64,000 nt of DNA, from positions 62,001 through 126,000 of the forward strand of contig QVIN01000002.1 in the NCBI GenBank assembly GCA_003416985.1. The letters run 5' to 3'. This document shows positions 51,972 to 64,000 of this stretch, piece by piece. This DNA comes from Duganella sp. BJB480 (lineage in GTDB: Bacteria; Pseudomonadota; Gammaproteobacteria; Burkholderiales; Burkholderiaceae_D). Position 1 is the stretch's first letter. The number at the start of each line of letters is the position of its first letter. The notes below the pieces were generated by a model. It saw nothing but the letters and a program-made list of their open reading frames with translations. It had not been told where the DNA came from and ran no database searches. The position numbers and the translations under genes were made by a program.

Positions 51972-53867
51972 ATGGCATATATCAGGGTGCAAGACGGCGT
52001 CATGCAGGAATACAATACCGACGGGCTCAATACGGGGCCAGTCGCCACCATCGGCTTAAACGCATACAACTACCTTGAGCGCCGACACTGGTCGGACACC
52101 GGCACGGGCGATACCGGGCCGTCCAATCCTGACTATCCGGAAGACTTCGATTTTCTTCAATCTAAAGGGGTCAAATACCTGCAGGTGATGATTACGCCGT
52201 TTGCCGCCAAGAACGCGTTCGGCTGGGATCACGTCATAGGCGTTCCCGACTTCAATGCCGATAATTCCGTCAAAGATCTGAAAATCTATGATTCCTACTG
52301 GCGAGCAGTCAAGGTTTTCCTCGATGCAGCCAAGGCGCACAACATCGGCATTATCGCTTGCCCATTCTGGAACATCCTGGCCATTCCCGAGCTGGTTGGA
52401 GAAGACAAGAGCGCGCTTTTGACAAGTAGCTCCAAATCCAGAAACTACCTGCGGGCATTTGCAGCGGCGTTCACGGCCAAGTACAAAGACCACACCGGTA
52501 TTGCCGCCTGGATGGCGGGCCAGGAAATCACGCTGAATACAGGCCTGGACTACACCACGGCGCCAGCCGTCCTGAAAGAGATAGCCGAAGCCATACGAGG
52601 ACAGGATACGCTGCAGCGCATGATCTCTTCGGGGAATGCGGCGCTCGCGCATTACGACCCGCGGAAATATACGATCGATGAACATCTCGAAATTGTCCGC
52701 GCAATGAATCCCAGCCCGATCGACACCATTTGCGAAAACCTGTTCCCCAATAGCGAGTATTTCAGCAGTTGCGTAGCGCCGGTGGCGGGTCAGCCAACCG
52801 CCTTGCGGGCGGATTTCATTTCGTGCTCTTTGCCCTACCTGAAGATGATGCAGAAACTAGCCCATGACTTGGGCAAGCCATATTATGTCGGCAGCTTCGG
52901 CTTGCGGTACACCGAAGAAAAGGCGCTCCAGGACGACACCCAGCACAATCTGTCGACCCTGCTTCAGAATTTCTATCGCACTGGCGTTCAGCTCGCCTGC
53001 CATTGGGTGTGGAATAGCGGCGGCGTGGCGGAGGTGGCGCCGTGGAAAGTGCTGGTGACCAAACAGGGAGGCGATACCAACGTCCGCGCAGATGTGTTCG
53101 AGGCCATTACCTCCGTGCTGGACCGCTCGCGCATGCCGCCGCCCGACAGCCTGATCGAGCGGAAATTGAATACCACGTTCTTCAAACAATGTGCGAAGTT
53201 CAGCAGTGCGCCGACCAAAGCGTGCTTCTTCACCATCAAACCAGCCGCGCCACTCTGCCCCTCATCGACTTTCTCCATCTCTTACACGATCAACCAGGAT
53301 GCCGCGTCGGTGGCAAACGCAGGAGCGTTCATTCGGCGTAGCGCGGGCAACGCCAACGTCGATGCCAGCGGCTGGGTCATTTACAAAAACGGGCTCCCCG
53401 ACACTACCCTGCCGCAAAACATCAACACCTATATGCAGCTATTTGCCGGTACAAAGATAGGCAACGACTCTGGGCACAAGGGCCGGACGGATGTGGCCGA
53501 TACCTGGACCCGGATCACATTCACTGTCGATGCCAGTTCGCGTATTGCCCTCTATGTGAATGACTTCCTGATGGCATACGCGCAAGCGATGGAGCCTTGG
53601 ACCAATGTCGATGCTCTGGCGGCCATTCAGGTTGGGCGTAATTACTGGGCCGCGGCCGGGGTCAATCTCAATTGGAAATTCTCGGACATCATCCTGTATG
53701 ACCGCGTGTTGACACCGCAGGAAGTCTTTGACTACGGTGTGTCGAATCAGGTTGTCAATGCCGTCGGACGCTGGAAATTGGACGGCGATTTCAAGGACGC
53801 GATTTCCAACAATCACGGAACGTACGATTCGAACGGCAACCAAATTGCGTGGACCCCAGCCCTGTAA
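51972..53867 (+). CDS. Orphan protein: glycosidase-like barrel plus LamG-like domain
   Basis: The 631-residue protein has no signal peptide (starts MAYIRVQDGVMQEYNTDGLN). Residues about 20-380 look like a TIM-barrel glycosidase of the GH5/GH-A type: DFDFLQSKGVKYLQVMI, then a long helix, NIGIIACPFWN, and TGIAAWMAGQEI where a catalytic acid/base Glu could sit. Residues about 400-620 are LamG/concanavalin-like (WKFSDIILYDRVLTPQEVFDYGV). Catalytic residues are not proven. The gene is less GC-rich than neighbours (24 of 60 bases G/C at 52261-52320, against 42 of 60 at 50521-50580) and follows a very AT-rich 78-base leader, suggesting recent acquisition. Export route unknown. Confidence 0.65.
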   Translation: MAYIRVQDGVMQEYNTDGLNTGPVATIGLNAYNYLERRHWSDTGTGDTGPSNPDYPEDFDFLQSKGVKYLQVMITPFAAKNAFGWDHVIGVPDFNADNSVKDLKIYDSYWRAVKVFLDAAKAHNIGIIACPFWNILAIPELVGEDKSALLTSSSKSRNYLRAFAAAFTAKYKDHTGIAAWMAGQEITLNTGLDYTTAPAVLKEIAEAIRGQDTLQRMISSGNAALAHYDPRKYTIDEHLEIVRAMNPSPIDTICENLFPNSEYFSSCVAPVAGQPTALRADFISCSLPYLKMMQKLAHDLGKPYYVGSFGLRYTEEKALQDDTQHNLSTLLQNFYRTGVQLACHWVWNSGGVAEVAPWKVLVTKQGGDTNVRADVFEAITSVLDRSRMPPPDSLIERKLNTTFFKQCAKFSSAPTKACFFTIKPAAPLCPSSTFSISYTINQDAASVANAGAFIRRSAGNANVDASGWVIYKNGLPDTTLPQNINTYMQLFAGTKIGNDSGHKGRTDVADTWTRITFTVDASSRIALYVNDFLMAYAQAMEPWTNVDALAAIQVGRNYWAAAGVNLNWKFSDIILYDRVLTPQEVFDYGVSNQVVNAVGRWKLDGDFKDAISNNHGTYDSNGNQIAWTPAL

Positions 53868-53873
53868 CGGCCA

Positions 53874-54158
53874 TTAGGCGGTGCCGGTCAGCGCCAGGAA
53901 ATGTGAGAAGTTTTCTGGCGAAGAAAAGAAGAGTTCAATTGGCACCGGCTGGCCGCTTCGCACCAATGCGCTCGGATCCGTGGATGCAACAGCATCTACG
54001 GGAGCGCCACCGGGCATCGCCGGAGCGGGAGCCAGCGGCAGCTTGCCTTTCCGGCTCACGGGCAACGCGCAGGCTACGGTTGCCAAAGTCAACGCTGCGC
54101 CCCGCACCAGAAAGCGGCGGCGCTGTTGCAACAACGATGTTGGATTTACTTTTTTCAT
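53874..54158 (-). CDS. Small exported protein with Tat-like N-terminus
   Basis: The 94-residue protein starts MKKVNPTSLLQQRRRFLVRG followed by AALTLATVACAL, an RR-containing signal of Tat style (RRRFL). The remainder is Pro/Ala-rich and ends SPENFSHFLALTGTA; no domain is recognised. AGGA is well placed before the ATG at 54158. It is convergent with the orphan gene above, only six bases from its stop, and might belong to the same acquired segment or be a remnant. Confidence 0.55.
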   Translation of the reverse strand: MKKVNPTSLLQQRRRFLVRGAALTLATVACALPVSRKGKLPLAPAPAMPGGAPVDAVASTDPSALVRSGQPVPIELFFSSPENFSHFLALTGTA

Positions 54159-54235
54159 GTCTGCTTCCTCGATAGATGTGAGAGAAACGAACGTATCACG
54201 ACAGTGCAATTATCGCAACCTTTCCGCAGTCCGCC

Positions 54236-55015
54236 CTACATCTGCCGAAACAGGTCAACGTAGTTGCGGCTGACGACCAGCTGCTCGTCGCGGCCCTTGA
54301 GCTGCACCATCAGGCGGCCCCGGAAATCGTGGCGGGTGCCGGCCACGTGGCGCGCGGCGACGATCACGCTGCGGTGGATCTGCCAGAACTGCTGCTCGTC
54401 GAGCTGTTCGCGCAGCTTGCTGATCGGCGTGCGTATCAGGCTCTCGCCGTCGGCCAGGAACACGCTGGTGTATTTGTCGTTGCTCTGGAAGTAGATCACC
54501 TCGTCGATGGCGATCAGGCGCGTCTGCTCGCCTTGCGAGGCGCGTATCCATTGCAGCGACGGCGCCGGCGCCGGGGCCGCAGGCGCCGCGCCGCCCAGCT
54601 GCTTCAACAGCGCCTGCAGCGTCGCCGCCGTTATGCCCGCCGCAGCCGCTGGCTCGCTGGGACGCAGCGCCGCCTTCAGCTTGCCCACCGTCTTCTCCAG
54701 CCGCTCCAGGCTCGCCGGCTTCAGCAGATAATCGACCGCGGAATGCTCGAACGCCTCCACCGCGTACTGGTCGAAGGCGGTGACGAAGACGATATGCGGC
54801 GGCTTGGCGCCCGCCACCAGCCGGGCCGCCACATCCAGCCCGGTCATGCCGGGCATGCGGATGTCGAGGAACACCACATCCGGCGCCTCCTCGTCGATCA
54901 GGCGCAGCGCCTCCAGGCCATTGGCGGCCTTGGCCACCACCTTCAATTCCGGCCACGCGGTCTTCAGCTGGCCTTCCAGATAGTCGCGCAGATGTTCTTC
55001 GTCATCGGCGATCAG
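54236..55015 (-). CDS. LytTR-family response regulator (start uncertain)
   Basis: The protein has a receiver domain (IADDEEHLRDYL, phosphoacceptor Asp in VVFLDIRMPGMTG, TAFDQYAVEAFEHSAVDYLLKP segment by position) and a LytTR DNA-binding domain (about the last 100 residues, with DEVIYFQSNDKYTSV and FWQIHRSVIV). An Ala/Pro-rich linker separates them. The frame runs open upstream into the kinase gene, but no ATG, GTG or TTG precedes the ADDE motif. Candidates are CTG at 55013-55015, which overlaps the kinase stop as CTGA, or ATC at 55031-55033. A TTG at 54946 would delete the acidic pair. I give the CTG (259 residues) provisionally. Confidence 0.85.
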   Translation of the reverse strand: MIADDEEHLRDYLEGQLKTAWPELKVVAKAANGLEALRLIDEEAPDVVFLDIRMPGMTGLDVAARLVAGAKPPHIVFVTAFDQYAVEAFEHSAVDYLLKPASLERLEKTVGKLKAALRPSEPAAAAGITAATLQALLKQLGGAAPAAPAPAPSLQWIRASQGEQTRLIAIDEVIYFQSNDKYTSVFLADGESLIRTPISKLREQLDEQQFWQIHRSVIVAARHVAGTRHDFRGRLMVQLKGRDEQLVVSRNYVDLFRQM

Positions 55016-56205
55016 TGCTCGGAGTGTATCGATGTCGGACTCGCATTCAAAGGCAGCATCAGGCGCACCATCATGCCGCAGGGTTGGTTTTCCAATAATT
55101 CTACCCGAGCCGCGCCGCCATACAAACTGCGCAGGCGTTCACGCAGATTGCTCAGGCCCACCCCGCCGCCCGGCTTGGCCGACATGGTGCTGTCCAGGCC
55201 AACGCCGGTGTCGCTGATCTGCACGCACAGGTGCCCGCCCATCTCCACCGCGCTGACGACGATCTCGCCGCCCTCCACCTTCGGCTCCAGGCCGTGCGAA
55301 ATGGCGTTCTCCACCACCGGCTGCAGCAGCATCGGCGCGATGGCGAATTGGCGCAGCCGGTCCGGCACCTCGATGCGGTAGCGCAGCCGTTCGCCCATCC
55401 GCACCGCCAGCACGTCCAGATAGGCGGCGATCAGCCTGGCCTCCGAACCCAGCGTGGCCTCCTCGCTGCGGCTGACCGCCAGGCTGGCGCGCAGATAGTC
55501 GATGAAGCGCTCCAGCATGTGCTGGGCCTTGGCCGGCTGCGGGCCGATCAGGCTCACCACGTTGGCCAGCGTGTTGTACAAGAAGTGAGGTTCGATCTGC
55601 GCCTGCAAGGCCCGCAGCCGCGCCTCCGCCAGCATGCGCGCGCTGGATGCCATCAGCTCCTGCTGCCTGGCCTTCTCCAGCGCCTGCGCCACCCTTTGTT
55701 CGGCGCCGCGGTTCACCAGGTACATCAGCAGCGCGACGGCCGCCGCCACCGCCATCGACTGCGTCAGCGCGCTGCGGTTGGCCATCAGCTGCATGATGCT
55801 CTTCCCGCTCAACAGCGCGTTCCCCATGCTGAGGCCCAGCAGCACGCTGACCGCCACCAGCGCGGTGTTGAACAGCAGCCGTGGCAAGCCGGTCGCGCGG
55901 CGCGGCCAGCCGTTGCCGACGGCGTTGGCCAGCAGGCTGCCCAGGTGGATGAGGAAGCCGATCAGGTTCGCGATCACCAGCATCGGCACCCAATGCTTGA
56001 GCACCGGCTGATCGAAGTTGGACCAGTACATCTCGACCACCGTCAGCACCGTCCCCAGGCCGCAGTTCCAGATCAGGGTGTACAGCAGGTCGCGGCGCAG
56101 CGACGGCGGCCGGCGCCGGAAGAAGCGTATCAGGTCCAGCGGATGCGCCGACGGCGGCGCTTCGCAATCCGAGGGCGCCGTGGCTGGTTTGCTGCGGTGG
56201 TTCAT
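55012..56205 (-). CDS. LytS/YehU-type sensor histidine kinase
   Basis: The 397-residue protein has about four membrane helices (residues ~45-165), a short coiled linker with LRALQAQIEPHFLYNTLANV, containing the phospho-His of the His_kinase family (PF06580), and an ATPase domain with NAISHGLEP and DTGVGLD plus GGGVGLSNLRERL. I prefer the ATG at 56205 over a TTG four codons upstream. It is paired with the downstream LytTR regulator and overlaps it. The signal is unknown. Confidence 0.92.
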   Translation of the reverse strand: MNHRSKPATAPSDCEAPPSAHPLDLIRFFRRRPPSLRRDLLYTLIWNCGLGTVLTVVEMYWSNFDQPVLKHWVPMLVIANLIGFLIHLGSLLANAVGNGWPRRATGLPRLLFNTALVAVSVLLGLSMGNALLSGKSIMQLMANRSALTQSMAVAAAVALLMYLVNRGAEQRVAQALEKARQQELMASSARMLAEARLRALQAQIEPHFLYNTLANVVSLIGPQPAKAQHMLERFIDYLRASLAVSRSEEATLGSEARLIAAYLDVLAVRMGERLRYRIEVPDRLRQFAIAPMLLQPVVENAISHGLEPKVEGGEIVVSAVEMGGHLCVQISDTGVGLDSTMSAKPGGGVGLSNLRERLRSLYGGAARVELLENQPCGMMVRLMLPLNASPTSIHSEH

Positions 56206-56222
56206 CGTGTTTTCCAAAATAT

Positions 56223-57722
56223 TCAGGCCGCCAGAAAGTTACCATGAATGCAGGGCGGCGAGGCATAAGAAAGCCGCGCCATCGCCTGCGGGCCCGCCTT
56301 GACGTTGTGTGCATCAAACACCGTCAACACCGTTTGCCGCCGCCGCGTGTCCTGCGCCACGCCGACCAGGTAGCCGTCGGTCTCGGACCGCGCGCCGCGC
56401 CGTGGCACCAGCACATGCTCCTCCGCCACCCAGCCGGCGTCGAAGCGGTAGCTGTCCGCCTTGCCGCTGTCGGTGTCGATCAGGTTGACGGTGTTGAAGA
56501 TGTCGTCCGGCGTGCCGGGCGCCACGCCCAGCACCGCCAGCCTGCGGTGCCGCACCGACACCACCTGCGGCGCCACCCTGGGGAACTCGCTGGCGCCGAA
56601 CAGCCGCGCCTCGCGCGCCTGGCCGGCCGCATAGTCCAGCGTGAGCTGCACGGTGCTGGAGCCGTCGCGGAACGGCAGTATCTCGCCACGCATCATGGTG
56701 CTTAGCTCGGACAGCGTGTCGCCCTGGTGCAGCACCACGTCCAGCCGCGTGCAGGCGCCGTCTTCGAACGCGTTCCCGAAGTGGAAGACCGAGCGCGGCG
56801 GCAGCTCGAACACCTGCCGCAGCCGCAGCGTGTCCTTGGCGATAACGACCACGCGCAACGGCCGCGTATCGCCGGCCCAGCGCAGGCTTTCGCCGTAGCT
56901 GATCTCCGGCCCCGATTTCATGTCGTACGGCGGCACCAGGAAGATCAAATGGCGCGCGCTGACGGCGAAGTCGTGCACCATGTTCAGTTGCGGCACGTCG
57001 ACCAGGGCGGTGCGCGCCACCTTCCCGGCCGCGTCAAGGCGGTAGATCGCCAGCTTGTCCGAACCGGGCATGTTCCCGAAGTTCCACAGGCCGCCGTCGG
57101 GATCGGATTTCGGATGGGCGGAGAACGGCATCGCCCTCAGGTCCGGCCGCCAGGTCTTGATGCCCCGCGTCTCCAGCGTCTGCGGATCGACTTCGATGGC
57201 CGAGCCGCCTTCCCACAAGGCGTACACGTGGCCGCCAAACGGCACCAGATTGGTGTTGGCGACGTTGATGGTGTCGTTGCTCTTGACCGGCCTGCGGTCG
57301 ATGTAGGTGCCGAAGGCGGGATACAGGAACTGACCGGCCGCCGTCTCCTCGGTGAACTTTTGGGTGGCGACGAAGCGGCCACGATGCGCGACCTTGCCGC
57401 CGCCGATCTGCCAGCGCTGCACGTAGCCGTCGCCGTCGAACCAGTGGTGATAGCGTTCGCCGCCCAGCTCGAAGCGTCCGGGCCCGTTGCGGTAGAAAAC
57501 GCCCCGCAGGTCGTCCGGCATGCGGCCGTGGATCGCCGCGTCGCCGGACAGCTCGCCCTCGATGCCGGCATACGCCAGCAGCCTTGGGTCGTGATCCAGC
57601 GCCTGGTGGAAGCGGCGGTAGGTCTCGCTGTCCGCCCATGCCGCGCCGGAGCCCAGGCCCAGCGCGGCCAGGCCGACGCCACGGGACAGGAACTTGCGGC
57701 GGCCGTTCATCGTGTCGCTCAT
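56223..57722 (-). CDS. Carotenoid oxygenase family protein, Tat-exported
   Basis: The 499-residue protein starts MSDTMNGRRKFLSRGVGLAA, a Tat signal. It has the seven-bladed propeller pattern of carotenoid cleavage oxygenases, with four iron-ligand His in FSAHPK, NMVHDFAV, VFHFGNAFED and the C-terminal CIHGNF. It would cleave a carotenoid, apocarotenoid or stilbene-like double bond using Fe(II) and O2. GGGAG lies about seven bases before the ATG. It follows a DUF2141 gene by 13 bases. No carotenoid biosynthesis genes are in the window. Confidence 0.92.
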   Translation of the reverse strand: MSDTMNGRRKFLSRGVGLAALGLGSGAAWADSETYRRFHQALDHDPRLLAYAGIEGELSGDAAIHGRMPDDLRGVFYRNGPGRFELGGERYHHWFDGDGYVQRWQIGGGKVAHRGRFVATQKFTEETAAGQFLYPAFGTYIDRRPVKSNDTINVANTNLVPFGGHVYALWEGGSAIEVDPQTLETRGIKTWRPDLRAMPFSAHPKSDPDGGLWNFGNMPGSDKLAIYRLDAAGKVARTALVDVPQLNMVHDFAVSARHLIFLVPPYDMKSGPEISYGESLRWAGDTRPLRVVVIAKDTLRLRQVFELPPRSVFHFGNAFEDGACTRLDVVLHQGDTLSELSTMMRGEILPFRDGSSTVQLTLDYAAGQAREARLFGASEFPRVAPQVVSVRHRRLAVLGVAPGTPDDIFNTVNLIDTDSGKADSYRFDAGWVAEEHVLVPRRGARSETDGYLVGVAQDTRRRQTVLTVFDAHNVKAGPQAMARLSYASPPCIHGNFLAA

Positions 57723-57735
57723 GATCGGCTCCCGG

Positions 57736-58167
57736 TCAGTGCAGGCTGACGCTTTGCAAGGCGCCGTCGGCGGGCAGCGCGAAGCGCGCGGCCGCGTACT
57801 TCGGCGGGCCGAACTTGCCCATGGCGTTGTTGCTGAAGCCGTAGTCCTCGGTCGGGATGCCGACCAGATTGGAATCCATCTTGCCGTTGCCGTTGGCGTC
57901 GTGGTACAGCGAGAAGGCATAGTCGCCGGCCGGCAGGTCCTTGAACTCGATCTGCGTGGTGCCCGCCACGGCCTGCACCGCCGCCTCGCGGAAAGGCGTC
58001 CGCTGGTAGGTTTCGGCGGAGTTGTACAGCGCGACCATGATGGTGCCATTGGAGCTGGAGACGCCGGTCACGGCGATTTTCAGGTCGGCGGCGCCGGCCG
58101 GCGCGGCGGCCAGCATCAGGGCGGACAGGGTGGACAGGACGAAGGCGGCTAGGGTGTTGGATCGCAT
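57736..58167 (-). CDS. Periplasmic DUF2141 protein
   Basis: The 143-residue protein has a signal peptide (1-27, ending GAAD) and the DUF2141 pattern: a beta-sandwich with GTIMVALYNS, DLPAGDYAFSLYHDANGNGKMD and PTEDYGFSNNAMG. DUF2141 proteins are small periplasmic or surface proteins of unknown function. The ATG at 58167 has GGAG at a good distance; the upstream extension is not signal-like. It is co-transcribed with the carotenoid oxygenase. Confidence 0.9.
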   Translation of the reverse strand: MRSNTLAAFVLSTLSALMLAAAPAGAADLKIAVTGVSSSNGTIMVALYNSAETYQRTPFREAAVQAVAGTTQIEFKDLPAGDYAFSLYHDANGNGKMDSNLVGIPTEDYGFSNNAMGKFGPPKYAAARFALPADGALQSVSLH

Positions 58168-58288
58168 GTGAGCTCCGGTGAGTGAATGAGGCTCCACTCT
58201 AGCCAGCGCCCGGCCGGCCCGGAGGACGATGCGACGAAATGCGCGCGCCCGGCGCGAAATGCAGCCGGGCGTCGCCAATTGCGGAGGC

Positions 58289-60940
<2,652 letters not shown>

Positions 60941-61115
60941 GAGCAGCGCCACTCACTAGAAAGATGATATCAAAGTATTACATGCTGCCCCCCGTTTGGC
61001 TATGGCTGTACTGCATAAACCCAACAAATTTGCGCGGACGGCGGCCGCCGCGACCACCAGCGCCGCCCGGTTTCGGGGTATAGTGATTGCCACCGAGACA
61101 ACCCAATCGATCGCC

Positions 61116-64000
<2,885 letters not shown>

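Noticed and set aside
53849..54273. Plus-strand frames over the small Tat-signal protein gene
   Set aside because: They lack a ribosome site and any signal or domain, while the minus-strand frame has both a good ribosome site and an RR signal.

Overview
The window is GC-rich and densely coding. It has the look of a chromosome segment from a beta-proteobacterium of the Oxalobacteraceae (Massilia, Duganella, Janthinobacterium type). That placement is inferred from protein style: a PEP-CTERM exported protein, a standalone pta-ackA-fabI operon, the mltG-tmk-holB-pilZ-tatD order opposite ygfZ, a 912-residue TonB receptor of the Xanthomonas/Caulobacter type, and large hybrid kinases. I see no rRNA, tRNA, CRISPR array, insertion sequence or integrase. 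No gap between genes exceeds about 205 bases.

Layout. 1-2.8 kb: copper-handling operon on the minus strand (two small metal-ligand-rich secreted proteins, a TolC-like lipoprotein, a multicopper oxidase cut by the window edge). 2.9-6.3 kb: pta-ackA-fabI-GNAT operon. 6.4-10.8 kb: a VIT/vWA/TPR/DUF2135 secreted protein facing an ECF sigma and membrane anti-sigma pair. 10.9-14 kb: a secreted sedolisin protease and a repeat-rich DUF2799 lipoprotein. 14-21.2 kb: a QseBC/PmrAB-like two-component system divergent from a TonB receptor and two membrane acyltransferases of the NagX/HGSNAT type, with a box array between them. 21.4-24.5 kb: envelope genes (PEP-CTERM protein, sterol-desaturase-like enzyme, M48 lipoprotein protease, small beta-barrel). 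24.5-29.6 kb: a second-site EF-G, outer-membrane phospholipase A, and an ArsR-SRPBCC-GST operon. 29.7-33.5 kb: a peptidase-like TPR protein, a PRMT-like methyltransferase and an ankyrin protein. 33.5-41.2 kb: the conserved tatD-pilZ-holB-tmk-mltG / ygfZ block, with a few extra genes. 41.2-43 kb: a small SRPBCC/GNAT/hypothetical operon. 43.1-50 kb: a seven-gene lipid or acyl-CoA catabolic operon read leftward, divergent from an MHS-family transporter at 50.2 kb. 52-53.9 kb: a lower-GC orphan gene with glycosidase-like and LamG-like parts. 54.2-58.2 kb: a LytS/LytTR pair and a Tat-exported carotenoid oxygenase with a DUF2141 partner. 58.3-64 kb: two divergent hybrid histidine kinases, the second cut by the window edge.

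Many genes are tightly packed, with four-base start/stop overlaps that mark operons. The items I would look at first are the phased box array at 16.17-16.21 kb, the PRMT-like methyltransferase at 31.8 kb, the atypical lower-GC gene at 52 kb, and the LytTR regulator at 54.2 kb, whose receiver domain has no ATG, GTG or TTG start. I did not find a clear-cut, entirely new multi-gene system.
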